This document shows positions 1-7,896 of a DNA stretch of 23,261 nt, piece after piece. The notes beneath the pieces are model-generated. The model was not told where the DNA came from. It did not search any database and worked only from the letters and a program-made list of their open reading frames with translations. The position numbers and the translations under genes are program-made. Source of the stretch: Pseudomonadota bacterium (GTDB lineage Bacteria; Pseudomonadota; Gammaproteobacteria; Burkholderiales; Burkholderiaceae_D); contig JAEZHR010000078.1 in NCBI GenBank assembly GCA_023416415.1, positions 1-23,261 on the forward strand, read 5' to 3'. Positions within the stretch are counted from its first letter, which is position 1, and each line of letters opens with the position of its first letter.

Positions 1-1858
1 CCAGCACGCGCAGGCCGCCGATCAGCACGGTCATCTCGCGCGCGCTCAGGCCCATCAGCTGAGCGCGGTCGAGCAGCAATTCCTCGGGGCTGACCAGGTA
101 GCCCTTCTTCTGCCAGTTGCGGAAACCGTCCGCGAGAGGTTCCAGCACGCCGAAGCTCGCCGCGTCGGTCTGTTCCTGCGTGGCGTCGCCGCGGCCCGGC
201 GCGAAGGGAACATTCACCTCGAAGTCGGCATTGCGGGCGGCCTGCTCGATGCCGACGTTACCCGCCAGCACGATCACGTCGGCCACGCTGGCGCCGGTTT
301 CTGCGGCAATCTTTTCCAGCACGGGCAACACGCGGTTCAGGCGTTCCGGTTCATTGCCCTCCCACTCGCGCTGCGGGGCCAGGCGGATGCGCGCGCCATT
401 GGCGCCGCCGCGCTTGTCCGATCCGCGGAAGGTGCGGGCGCTGTCCCAGGCGGTTGCCACCATGTCGCCGACACCGAGGCCGGATTCGAGGATTCTCGCC
501 TTCACGGCCGCCACGTCGTAGTCGGTGCGGCCCGCGGGCACCGGATCTTGCCAGATCAGGTCTTCCTGCGGCACTTCCGGGCCGATGTAACGGGACTTCG
601 GCCCCATATCGCGGTGGGTCAGCTTGAACCAAGCGCGGGCGAAGGTTTCGGAGAAATCCGCCGGATCCTTGTAGAAGCGTTCGGCGATCTTGCGGTACTC
701 GGGATCGAACTTCAAGGCCATGTCGGCATCGGTCATGATCGGCTTGCGGCGAATCGAGGCGTCCTCGACGTCGACCGGCATGTCTTCTTCCCTGATGTTG
801 ACCGGCTCCCATTGCCAGGCCCCGGCAGGGGATTTCTGCAGCCACCAGTCGTAGCCGAAGAGCAGCGTGAAATAGCCGTTGTCCCACTTTGTCGGGTGTG
901 TGGTCCAGGCACCTTCGATGCCGCTGGTCACGGTATCGCGGCCCACGCCGCGGCTGACATGGTTGTTCCAGCCCAGCCCCTGTTCTTCCAGTTCCGCCCC
1001 TTCGGGCGCCGGGCCCAGGTTGGCCGCGCTGCCATTGCCGTGCGCCTTGCCGACAGTGTGACCGCCGGCAAGCAGGGCCACGGTCTCTTCGTCGTTCATC
1101 CCCATCCGTGCGAAGGTGTCGCGCATGTCCTGCGCGGTCCTGAGCGGATCGGGCTTGCCGTCCACCCCTTCCGGATTCACGTAGATCAGGCCCATCATCA
1201 CCGCGGCCAACGGATTTTCCAGATCGCGTTCGCCGGAATAGCGACTGTGCGGATTGTCGGAGGGCGCGAGCCATTCCTTCTCGGAGCCCCAGTAAATGTC
1301 CCTCTCCGGATGCCAGATGTCTTCACGGCCGAATGCAAAGCCGAAGGTCTTCAGGCCCATCGATTCATAGGCCACGTTCCCGGCCAGGATCATCAGATCG
1401 GCCCAGCTCAGCTTGTTGCCGTACTTCTTCTTGATCGGCCACAGCAGACGTCGTGCCTTGTCCAGGTTGGCGTTGTCCGGCCAGGAGTTCAGCGGTGCGA
1501 AGCGCTGATTCCCGGTGCTGGCACCGCCCCGGCCGTCGGCAGTACGGTAGGTGCCGGCAGAGTGCCAGGCCATGCGGATCATCAGGCCGCCGTAATGGCC
1601 CCAGTCTGCCGGCCACCATGGCTGGCTGTCGGTCATCAAGGCCTTGAGATCCTTCTTGAGCGCTTCGACGTCCAGCTTGCTGACTTCTTCCCGGTAATTG
1701 AAATCCGCGCCCAGCGGATTGGTCTTGCTGTCGTGCTGGTGCAGGATGTCGAGGTTCAGGGCCTTCGGCCACCATTGGTGCTGCGACATGTCGATCGAGG
1801 TCGGGCTGCCATGCATGACAGGACACTTGCCGGCAGAACCGGTGCTCTTGCTTTCCAT
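1..1858 (-). CDS. katG: Catalase-peroxidase KatG (3' end outside window)
   Basis: This is a bifunctional haem catalase-peroxidase that removes hydrogen peroxide. The frame reads from ATG at 1856-1858 to the window edge, giving 619 residues; the family is usually about 720-740, so roughly the last 110 residues lie outside. The distal haem triad is R95, W98 and H99 (in MIRMAWHSAGTYR). The Trp-Tyr-Met crosslink residues characteristic of KatG are W98, Y226 (GLIYVNPEG) and M252 (ARMGMND). The axial haem ligand is H267 (GGHTVGKAHG). The start is supported by AAGGAG seven to eight bases upstream and by the typical N-terminus (GKCPVMHG). No signal peptide is seen, so it should be cytoplasmic. Upstream lies a long leader with a palindrome and an AT-rich dyad. 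Identification is certain from the visible motifs. Confidence 0.97.
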   Translation of the reverse strand, partial: MESKSTGSAGKCPVMHGSPTSIDMSQHQWWPKALNLDILHQHDSKTNPLGADFNYREEVSKLDVEALKKDLKALMTDSQPWWPADWGHYGGLMIRMAWHSAGTYRTADGRGGASTGNQRFAPLNSWPDNANLDKARRLLWPIKKKYGNKLSWADLMILAGNVAYESMGLKTFGFAFGREDIWHPERDIYWGSEKEWLAPSDNPHSRYSGERDLENPLAAVMMGLIYVNPEGVDGKPDPLRTAQDMRDTFARMGMNDEETVALLAGGHTVGKAHGNGSAANLGPAPEGAELEEQGLGWNNHVSRGVGRDTVTSGIEGAWTTHPTKWDNGYFTLLFGYDWWLQKSPAGAWQWEPVNIREEDMPVDVEDASIRRKPIMTDADMALKFDPEYRKIAERFYKDPADFSETFARAWFKLTHRDMGPKSRYIGPEVPQEDLIWQDPVPAGRTDYDVAAVKARILESGLGVGDMVATAWDSARTFRGSDKRGGANGARIRLAPQREWEGNEPERLNRVLPVLEKIAAETGASVADVIVLAGNVGIEQAARNADFEVNVPFAPGRGDATQEQTDAASFGVLEPLADGFRNWQKKGYLVSPEELLLDRAQLMGLSAREMTVLIGGLRVL

Positions 1859-1930
1859 CGTGAACTCCTTTTGATTGCGTCATGACGTCGGGGTCATGAT
1901 CTGACTGGCGTGCAACCCAGCGGCTTTTAC

Positions 1931-1947
1931 CCGCAGTGTCACTGCGG
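1931..1947. promoter_or_regulatory. Perfect 17-bp palindrome in katG leader
   Basis: CCGCAGTG-T-CACTGCGG has two perfect 8-bp arms around one base, about 74-90 bp upstream of the katG start codon. A one-base loop disfavours an RNA hairpin of the full arms, so a DNA operator for a dimeric regulator is the more natural reading. It lies downstream of the AT-rich promoter candidate, a position that would suit repression. It does not resemble the OxyR consensus. No regulator gene is adjacent. Confidence 0.4.
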
Positions 1948-1984
1948 ATGAGGAGCATGCGTTGCTCGAACAAAACATAGACTA

Positions 1985-2020
1985 CGGCAATCAGATATTT
2001 GAATCCAATAGTAATTGCCG
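1985..2020. promoter_or_regulatory. Inverted repeat in AT-rich katG promoter region
   Basis: CGGCAAT (1985-1991) and ATTGCCG (2014-2020) form 7-bp inverted arms around a 22-bp AT-rich centre, just upstream of the possible katG -10 (TATGTT or TAGTCT on the minus strand, within 1974-1984). katG is commonly controlled by OxyR, whose sites are spaced ATAG/CTAT tetrads. Here ATAG-N7-CGAT occurs on the plus strand near 2008-2022, but the other tetrads do not fit. The dyad is therefore reported only as a candidate activator or repressor site. Confidence 0.3.
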
Positions 2021-2265
2021 ATATGAAGGGGCGCGCAAAAGCTATCGCTCGCAAAGACCGGAAGCGGCTTCCAAGCGTTGCGATGCTTTCAAGAAAGCCG
2101 AACGCGGGTTTAACGCAGGCAAGTCAGACCGGCAGCGCGGCAATGGCGGGACTTGCTGCCTGAACGATCCGGAACGCCCGCTGCCTGGACCGCTCCCTCC
2201 TCTCCAGCCGATATCCAGGCCATTGCCGCGCCCGGCTGCCGGCCTGCGTGCGGTTCATCAGGCAT

Positions 2266-2709
2266 TTACCAGGCGCGATCGCCCTGGATATAGTGCTGCA
2301 GTTGCTCGATCGTGAACTGCTGCTCGGAAATGATGTCGGCGACCAGGTCGCCGATCGAGATCAGGCCGATCAGCCTGCCATCGTCCATCACGGGCAGGTG
2401 ACGCAGGCGGCGCTCTGTCATCAGCGCCATGCATTCTTCGGTGGTCTGATGCGGGCGCACATACATCACGTCGCGGGTCATGATGTCATGTACCGGGGTC
2501 GTCGCCGCCGACTTTCCGCGCAGCTCGACCTTGCGCGCATAGTCGCGCTCGGACACGATGCCGACCACCTTGTCGCCTTCGGTGACCAGCAGCGCTCCGA
2601 TTCCCATTTCCGCCATCAGCGTCAGAGCCTGCTCGACGGTGGCGGCGGAGCGGATCGTGTGGACGGTCTGGTGCCGCTTGGCTTTCAGAATATGCGCAAC
2701 GGATTGCAT
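2266..2709 (-). CDS. CBS-domain pair protein
   Basis: A 147-residue protein made almost entirely of two CBS domains (about residues 5-58 and 72-125), ending in a short helix (SEQQFTIEQLQHYIQGDRAW). Each repeat shows the expected pattern, for example IGALLVTEGDKVVGIVSERDYARK and RHLPVMDDGRLIGLISIGDLV. Stand-alone CBS pairs usually bind adenosine nucleotides or related ligands and regulate partners; the partner here is unknown. I chose ATG at 2707-2709 because AGGAGG lies six bases upstream; the in-frame GTG at 2713-2715 would abut that ribosome site. The gene stands alone between katG and the peptidase, on the same strand as both, with more than 200 bp on either side. Confidence 0.9.
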   Translation of the reverse strand: MQSVAHILKAKRHQTVHTIRSAATVEQALTLMAEMGIGALLVTEGDKVVGIVSERDYARKVELRGKSAATTPVHDIMTRDVMYVRPHQTTEECMALMTERRLRHLPVMDDGRLIGLISIGDLVADIISEQQFTIEQLQHYIQGDRAW

Positions 2710-2749
2710 GGACACCCTCCTTCAATGAAAGCAGTTGCCTGACTGTCTC

Positions 2750-2765
2750 GGCCGCATTGGCGGCC
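2750..2765. other. Stem-loop in leader of CBS-domain gene
   Basis: GGCCGC-ATTG-GCGGCC is a perfect 6-bp GC stem with a four-base loop, about 40 bp upstream of the CBS-domain start codon. There is no following T-run on either strand, so it is not a standard terminator. It could be a leader RNA structure or simply a GC-rich dyad. The wider gap 2710-2940 holds no gene. Confidence 0.3.
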
Positions 2766-2940
2766 AAGTCCGTTGATTCAGTGTTGTCCGTTTTGCGCGT
2801 GCAGGCAAGGTGACGTGTCAAGGCAAGTGGTCCGTCTCACCGCGTTTTCCGCTCGTGCCGGACACGCGAAGGCGCTGGCGACGGTGCCTTGCACTCGCCA
2901 TCGATCAACCCGGGCGACAGGAACCGGCATGCGCCGGCCC

Positions 2941-5775
2941 CTAAGGAGCCGAATGCGGCAAATCGGAAGCGGATGAGGGCGCGGGCAGTGCCGCATCTTT
3001 TGCATTGCCGAAATCCCCTGCCAGCACCACGGACAGCTTTTCCGGATTCAGGTGTTTGCGCAGGGCCGCGTTGACCTGCTCCAGCGTCAGGCTTGCATAG
3101 GCGGCATCCCGTGCGGCGCGCGACGCCATCGTGCGTTCCCAGTAGAGATTGCCGGCAAGCAGATTGACGACTGCGGCTTCGCGCGTCAGGGCCTGTTGCC
3201 GGCGCCGGACGATGGATGTTCGGGTGTCGGCCAGTTCCTCTTCCGTGAACCCGTGGCGCAGCACTTGCCGCAATTCATCCTCCAGCGCCGCCTCGAAGCG
3301 CGCGCGGTTTTGCGGCGCGAAAGTGCCGCTGATCGAAATGCGGCCATTGGCTTCGCGCATGGCAAGCGACACCGACGCGCCCACACCGTAGGTCAGGCCC
3401 TCCTTTTCGCGCAATCGGTTCCACAAACGGGCGCCTGCCCGGCCGCCGAGCATTTCGACGGCCGCGTACAGGGCCGGAGCTTCGTCGTCGTCTTCCTCGA
3501 GTGCGACCGGCAGAACTGCCGCATAGACGGCATTGGCCTTGTCGGGCAGGTGCAGCTGCGCGCGCATCGATGCGCTGTCCTGCCAGGGATTGTCGATGCG
3601 CGCATAAGGACGCGGACTCTTCCATTCGTCGAAGGCGATGCGCACGCGTTCCTGCACGGCATCGACATCGATCGGGCCGACGATGGCCAGTTGTCCGTGG
3701 CTGGCGCCGGCGAACTCGCGATAGAACCGTGCGAGCCCCTCGGGCGTGGCACGCAGCGCAAGTTCGCGCGCCTGCTCCGGCGTGAGCACGCTGCGCGGGT
3801 CGGATTCCGGATAGCGCACCAGATGCCGGTTCAGCGCACTCCACGCACGCGCGGACGGATCCTGCAGGCTGGCCTGGTTTTGCGCGAGCCAGCCGCGCCG
3901 CACCTGCTCGAACTCGCCTTCCGGGAACACCGGATTGCGCAGCGCCTCCTCGAGAATGGCCAGCGCGGCATCGAGATTGGCGCGCGGCACATTGAAGTTG
4001 ACGGTGACGCCGGTCAGCCCGCCGGAAGCGGTAAAGCTGGCATCGAGCTGGGCCAGCCGGTCGTTGAGGGCGCGCCGGTCCATGCCGGTCGTGCCCTTGA
4101 GCAGCATGTGGCCAAGAAACAGGGCATCGGCGCGCCGGCCATGCAGGTCTTCGAGCTGCCCCCAGTGCAGACGCAGGGTGCCGGTGACGCGCTCGCCGCG
4201 CGTGGCGCGCGGCAGGAAGGCGAGCTTCATGCCGCCCGGAAGCGTGCTCCGGACCGTGCGCGCCTCGATGACCTCGTTGCTCGGCTCGAAGCGCTCGACG
4301 GCAGCCGCATTGGCACGGCCGCGATAGTCCTTCAGCAATCCGGCAAGATCCGTCCGCGTTGCCGCGACCGCGCGCACCGGCTGCCCGGTCGGGATGAAGC
4401 GCCCGAGAGTGCGATTGCTTTCGACCAGGAAGTTGCGTGCCTGACGGTCAACATCGGCCGGCGTCACTTCCTCGATCCAGTCGCGCAAGGCAAAGCGCAG
4501 GCGCCAGTCGCCGGCGGCGATCGCATCCGTCAGGCTCAGGGCCACACCGTTGGCATCCAGCAAGGAGCGGTTGATCGAATTCAGGATCAGCGTCTTTGCG
4601 CGGACGACTTCATCTTCGCTGGCCGGCGCGAACTGCTCCAGCTCCTTGAGCAGCACCTCCTGCACGCGCCCGGCATCCTCTTCCGCGTTGAGCGAGGTGC
4701 CGACGTAAAGGTAGCCGGGATCGGCCGTGTAGCTGCTCCAGTCGTACAGCGAAGCTGCGAGCCCCGATTCGATCAGGGCGCGATGCAGCCGTCCGTTGGG
4801 TGCATCGGTCAGCAGCTGGCGCAGCACGATCTGGGCCGCGTAGTCCTTGCTGCCGGCCGGCGCGGCGTGATAGCTGACGGCCAGCAACGGCACGTCGCCC
4901 ACGCGCCGCACCACGACCCGGCGTTCGCCCTGCTGTACCGGCTCCTCGGTCCAGGTCGCTTCCAGCTGGCGCGCCGGGCGCGGGATGGGGCCGAACAGGT
5001 CGGCGATGCGGGACAGCACCGCGTCGGGCTCGATGTTGCCGGCGACGACCAGCACCGCGTTGTCCGGCTGGTAGAAGTGGCGGTAGAAGCGCTGCAGGCG
5101 CGCGATGGAGACGTTCTCGATGTCGGAGCGCGCGCCGATCACCGGACGTCCGTAGGGATGCCACTGGTACGCAGCCCCCAGCATGCCCTGATACAGCACG
5201 CGCTGCGGAACGTTCTCGCCACGCTCGAATTCGTTGCGCACCACCGTCATTTCGCTGGTCAGATCTTCCTGCGAAATGAAGGAATTGACCATGGAATCGG
5301 CCAGCCAGCCGAGGTACCAGTCGAGATTGTCGCCGTCCGGGCTGAACGTGGCGAAGTAGTTGGTGCGGTCGAAGGCGGTGGTGCCGTTCCATTGCATGCC
5401 GCGCGCGGAAAACGCGGCCTTGGGGTCGCGCGTGGTCGGCGTGCCCTTGAAAACCAGATGCTCCAGCAGATGCGCCATGCCGCCCTCGCCCGCGCCCTCG
5501 TGACGGGAGCCGACGCGGTAGACCATGTTGACGGTCACCAGCGGCTTGCTGTCGTCAGGCAGCAGCAGAACGGTGAGACCGTTATCCAGCCGGTACTCGC
5601 TCACCCCCTCGACCGTGGTGACGGCGGTAACCGCGCTTGCGCCCGCCGTGCGCCCCCCGTCCTGCGCAAACGCCGGCGCAAGCATGGCCGCACACAGTGC
5701 AAGGCTGGCAAGCAGACCGGTGGACAGCCGAAGTAAAAGGGCGGGGGAAAGCGTGGTTATCGTCGAAAGCGTCAT
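2941..5775 (-). CDS. Secreted M16 (insulinase/pitrilysin) family zinc peptidase
   Basis: A 944-residue metallopeptidase. A Sec signal peptide is evident (hydrophobic run around residues 12-33, likely cleavage after AFA at 35-37), so the protein should act in the periplasm. The inverted zinc motif HxxEH is HLLEH at 102-106 and the third zinc ligand is E182 in VVRNEFERGE, at the spacing expected for M16. The protein carries two M16 modules in one chain. The C-terminal half (from about residue 500) lacks HxxEH (it reads LGHMLLKGT), as is normal for the inactive partner half that closes the chamber. The substrate cannot be told from the sequence. The ATG at 5773-5775 has no good ribosome site but gives a complete signal peptide. 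A long plus-strand frame over the gene (3052-5736) is a shadow. Confidence 0.93.
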   Translation of the reverse strand: MTLSTITTLSPALLLRLSTGLLASLALCAAMLAPAFAQDGGRTAGASAVTAVTTVEGVSEYRLDNGLTVLLLPDDSKPLVTVNMVYRVGSRHEGAGEGGMAHLLEHLVFKGTPTTRDPKAAFSARGMQWNGTTAFDRTNYFATFSPDGDNLDWYLGWLADSMVNSFISQEDLTSEMTVVRNEFERGENVPQRVLYQGMLGAAYQWHPYGRPVIGARSDIENVSIARLQRFYRHFYQPDNAVLVVAGNIEPDAVLSRIADLFGPIPRPARQLEATWTEEPVQQGERRVVVRRVGDVPLLAVSYHAAPAGSKDYAAQIVLRQLLTDAPNGRLHRALIESGLAASLYDWSSYTADPGYLYVGTSLNAEEDAGRVQEVLLKELEQFAPASEDEVVRAKTLILNSINRSLLDANGVALSLTDAIAAGDWRLRFALRDWIEEVTPADVDRQARNFLVESNRTLGRFIPTGQPVRAVAATRTDLAGLLKDYRGRANAAAVERFEPSNEVIEARTVRSTLPGGMKLAFLPRATRGERVTGTLRLHWGQLEDLHGRRADALFLGHMLLKGTTGMDRRALNDRLAQLDASFTASGGLTGVTVNFNVPRANLDAALAILEEALRNPVFPEGEFEQVRRGWLAQNQASLQDPSARAWSALNRHLVRYPESDPRSVLTPEQARELALRATPEGLARFYREFAGASHGQLAIVGPIDVDAVQERVRIAFDEWKSPRPYARIDNPWQDSASMRAQLHLPDKANAVYAAVLPVALEEDDDEAPALYAAVEMLGGRAGARLWNRLREKEGLTYGVGASVSLAMREANGRISISGTFAPQNRARFEAALEDELRQVLRHGFTEEELADTRTSIVRRRQQALTREAAVVNLLAGNLYWERTMASRAARDAAYASLTLEQVNAALRKHLNPEKLSVVLAGDFGNAKDAALPAPSSASDLPHSAP

Positions 5776-5804
5776 GGTGGGCAGGCAGATCCTGAGGCTA
5801 GGGA

Positions 5805-5810
5805 ATCATA
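5805..5810 (-). promoter_or_regulatory. Possible -10 box for the M16 peptidase gene
   Basis: On the minus strand TATGAT (5 of 6 to the sigma-70 -10) lies about 30 bp upstream of the peptidase start. No matching -35 is found at 16-18 bp. A short palindrome, TGCCA-CA-TGGCA (5817-5828), occupies the spacer and could be a regulator site replacing a good -35. Weak evidence. Confidence 0.3.
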
Positions 5811-5937
5811 GCGTGTTGCCACATGGCACTCGCATGGAGACTTGGTCGGCAGAAACGGGAAAAGGTTCAGAAGGAAATGATTGGCGGCGTGCCATACGGC
5901 CATGCCTGGCGCGCTGCAGCGGCGGGCGAAGCAGCGC

Positions 5938-6564
5938 TCAGCGCGTCACGATCAGGCGCAGGCCGAGCCCGACGAACACGACGCCGGCGATCCGGTCCAG
6001 CCACGCCGCCACGCCCGGGCGCTTCATCAGCAATTGCCCGACCGAGCCGGAGAAGACGCCGAGCAGCGAAAACAGCACCGCCGCCTGCAGTGTGAAGATC
6101 AGGCCAAGCACGGCCATCTGCAGCGGCGCCTGACCGTTGGCGGGCAGCACGAACTGGGGCAAAAAGGAAAGAAAGAACAGCACGACCTTGGGGTTGATGG
6201 CATTGGCCAGCATGCCTTTCATGAACAGCCGCAGCAGCGAGGGGTCACCGGTTTGTGCGGCGCCGAGGCGGGCATTGCCCGTGCTGCGCAGGGCCTGCAC
6301 GCCGAGCCAGACCAGATAAAGGCCGCCCCCGATCTTCAGCAGCGTGAAGGCCGCGGGCGAGGCCGCGATCAGGGCGCTCACGCCGATGACGGCCAGCAGC
6401 GTGTGACTCAGGCAACCGAGCGCACAACCGAGCCCGAAGGCGATGCCCTGCCTGCGCCCCTTCGAAATGCCCATGCTCAATACCATCAGGTTATCCGGGC
6501 CGGGCGAGGCCGTGATGAGGACGGCGGCGAGCAGGAAGCCGAAGAATTGTTCTGGAGTCAGCAT
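5938..6564 (-). CDS. LysE/RhtB family amino-acid exporter
   Basis: A 208-residue inner-membrane protein of the LysE/RhtB efflux family, which is usually 190-220 residues. It has about six hydrophobic segments, the family N-terminal signature SPGPDNLMVLSMG (about 20-32) and the conserved LLRLFMKGMLANAINPKVVLFFLSFLPQF region mid-protein. It should export amino acids or small derivatives; the substrate is not deducible. Its start codon is only 6 bp beyond the stop of the D-2-hydroxyacid dehydrogenase and it has no clear ribosome site of its own, so the two are very likely co-transcribed and translationally coupled. Confidence 0.9.
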   Translation of the reverse strand: MLTPEQFFGFLLAAVLITASPGPDNLMVLSMGISKGRRQGIAFGLGCALGCLSHTLLAVIGVSALIAASPAAFTLLKIGGGLYLVWLGVQALRSTGNARLGAAQTGDPSLLRLFMKGMLANAINPKVVLFFLSFLPQFVLPANGQAPLQMAVLGLIFTLQAAVLFSLLGVFSGSVGQLLMKRPGVAAWLDRIAGVVFVGLGLRLIVTR

Positions 6565-6570
6565 GGCGAA

Positions 6571-7539
6571 TCAGACAAGGTTGGCCGGTTCCCCGGCGGC
6601 AAAGGCCAGCACGTTGCGAAAGGCCGCGCCGTAGTACAGCTCATAGCTGTCGCGTTCGACGTAGCCGATATGTGGCGTGGCCAGCACGGTGGGCATCCTG
6701 AGCAGCGGATCGTCGGCTGTGGCCGGCTCGCGCTCGAACACGTCCAGCGCGGCGAAACCGGGGCGGCCATGCCGCAGCGCCGTTTCCAGCGCCCCCGGCA
6801 CGACCAGTTCCGCGCGACTGGTATTGACGAAGAGCGCACCCGGTTTCATGCGCGCGAGGTCATCGGCGCCAACGAGCGCGCGCGTGGCATCGGACAGCCG
6901 CAGATGCAGGCTCAGCACGTCGGCCTCTTCGAACAGGGCGTCGCGCGAGCCGGCCGCTTCGCAGCCCTTGGCCTTTGCGGCGGCGCGGCTCGCCTCGCTG
7001 CCCCAGACCAGCACGCGCATGCCGAAGGCCTGGCCATAGCCCGCCACCAGGCGACCGATGCGGCCGTAACCCCAGATGCCGAGCGTGCGCCCCTTCAAGG
7101 CAAGTCCGAGAGTGTTCAGCTCGGGATTGATCGAAGCCAGCTGCCAGTGCCCCTCGCGCAGCTTGGCCGCGTACTGCGGCACCTTGCGCATGGCGGCCAT
7201 GATGAGCGCCCAGGTGAGCTCGGCCGGAGCGGTCGGGTCGCCCGTGCCTTCGGCCACGGCCACGCCGCGCGCACGGGCGGCATCGAGATCGATATGCGGC
7301 CCGACGCGCCCGGTCTGGACGATCAGTTTCAGATTCGGCAAGCGCTGCAGCAGGGCCGAGGAAATGGCCGTGCGCTCGCGGTTGAGCACCAGCACATCGA
7401 AGGGCGCAAGTCGCAAGGCCTGCTGGATCACGCCACGCGCGCCATGCATAAACACCTTGACCTCATGGCCATCCAGCAGGCGAAAGCAATCGAGCTGGCG
7501 CACGCTGTCCTGATAGTCGTCGAGGATGGCAATTTTCAT
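6571..7539 (-). CDS. D-2-hydroxyacid dehydrogenase (NAD-dependent, D-isomer-specific family)
   Basis: A 322-residue cytoplasmic oxidoreductase of the D-isomer-specific 2-hydroxyacid dehydrogenase family (PGDH/glyoxylate reductase type). The dinucleotide fold shows GYGRIG at 157-162. The catalytic residues are R242 (NTSRAELV), E271 (FEREP) and H290 (ATPHIGYVE). It lacks the C-terminal ACT domain of full-length SerA, so phosphoglycerate is only one of several possible substrates. It is the first gene of a two-gene unit with the LysE-type exporter and is divergent from pckG. The ATG at 7537-7539 gives the typical N-terminus MKIAILDDYQ; no strong ribosome site precedes it. Confidence 0.9.
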   Translation of the reverse strand: MKIAILDDYQDSVRQLDCFRLLDGHEVKVFMHGARGVIQQALRLAPFDVLVLNRERTAISSALLQRLPNLKLIVQTGRVGPHIDLDAARARGVAVAEGTGDPTAPAELTWALIMAAMRKVPQYAAKLREGHWQLASINPELNTLGLALKGRTLGIWGYGRIGRLVAGYGQAFGMRVLVWGSEASRAAAKAKGCEAAGSRDALFEEADVLSLHLRLSDATRALVGADDLARMKPGALFVNTSRAELVVPGALETALRHGRPGFAALDVFEREPATADDPLLRMPTVLATPHIGYVERDSYELYYGAAFRNVLAFAAGEPANLV

Positions 7540-7651
7540 CAGAAATGGAGGAGGAAAGCAGGTTTCCGTAAAAATGCGACGTGTATCGGCGCAGCAGGTA
7601 ATGGCCTACTACAAAAGTCAACAATTATTCCTACATTTTTGTTGTGCCGCA

Positions 7652-7680
7652 TTGAGAGGGGCATACCCCGCGTGTACAAT
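7652..7680 (+). promoter_or_regulatory. Sigma-70-type promoter of pckG
   Basis: TTGAGA (7652-7657), a 17-bp spacer and TACAAT (7675-7680) match the consensus at five of six bases in each box with ideal spacing. Transcription should start near 7687, giving a 5' leader of about 210 nt before pckG. It is the best promoter I can find in the window. Confidence 0.7.
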
Positions 7681-7694
7681 CGGCAGCTCGTTAC

Positions 7695-7706
7695 GGAAAC
7701 GTTTCA
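7695..7706. promoter_or_regulatory. Cra/LacI-type operator at pckG promoter
   Basis: The perfect palindrome GAAACGTTTC (7696-7705), followed by A, matches the ideal enteric Cra (FruR) operator core TGAAACGTTTCA at 11 of 12 positions. Palindromes with a central CG are typical of LacI-family regulators. It lies at about +8 to +19 from the expected start site, where binding would repress. In enteric bacteria Cra controls gluconeogenic genes, including the PEPCK gene; whether a Cra orthologue exists here is unknown. Confidence 0.5.
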
Positions 7707-7896
7707 CCCGCCCGAGCCTGTCGACCCGGCAATTATTTCATCTTTCGGGTCGGCCTCGCATACCACGCGACTCCGACAGGACCGCCGATTTCCAGCCCGC
7801 GCACAGGCGCTCCCCGCTGGACCAGCCAAAAGCTGACGACGATCGTGCCGCACCGGGCCCGGACAGAATTCTTAATTGGCATTGGAGGAAGTTTGT

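Larger units (their letters stand above)
1859..2265. other. 407-bp intergenic region upstream of katG
   Basis: No coding frame with convincing codon use is present. This stretch is the katG leader/promoter region and the downstream region of the CBS-domain gene, both minus strand. It is more AT-rich than its surroundings between about 1965 and 2030. It contains a perfect 17-bp palindrome (1931-1947), a 7-bp inverted repeat (1985-2020) and two GTCATGA copies 14 bp apart (1879-1885 and 1893-1899). I found no convincing rho-independent terminator for the CBS gene. A possible katG -10 is TATGTT or TAGTCT (minus strand, within 1974-1984), but the -35 is poor. Confidence 0.6.
7540..7896. other. 357-bp divergent intergenic region (dehydrogenase / pckG)
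   Basis: No gene is seen. It contains the pckG promoter and its operator-like palindrome (listed separately). A 12-bp dyad GGGG-CATA-CCCC (7658-7669) lies in the promoter spacer. An inverted repeat CGACCCG/CGGGTCG (7722-7728 and 7746-7752) lies in the roughly 210-nt pckG leader. CAACAA/TTGTTG (7619-7624 and 7639-7644) lies in the AT-rich part. For the leftward dehydrogenase unit there is a TTGACT box (7616-7621, minus strand) but no good -10 at normal spacing. Confidence 0.6.

Noticed and set aside
548..1885. 445-codon plus-strand open frame over katG
   Set aside because: Antisense shadow; the minus strand gives a complete KatG with all catalytic residues.
1979..2024. OxyR site upstream of katG
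   Set aside because: One ATAG-N7-CGAT pair fits loosely but the other two tetrads at the required spacing do not.
2816..2821. Perfect TTGACA (minus strand) upstream of the CBS-domain gene
   Set aside because: No matching -10 at normal spacing; only GC-rich sequence follows.
2924..2937. Terminator of the M16 peptidase gene (CCGGC-ATGC-GCCGG)
   Set aside because: A 5-bp stem right after the stop codon but no T-run follows on the minus strand.
3052..5736. 894-codon plus-strand open frame over the M16 peptidase gene
   Set aside because: It mirrors the peptidase gene exactly; high GC with GC-rich third positions leaves antisense frames open. Composition is His/Gln/Arg/Ala-rich with no domain, and the opposite strand has HxxEH and a signal peptide.
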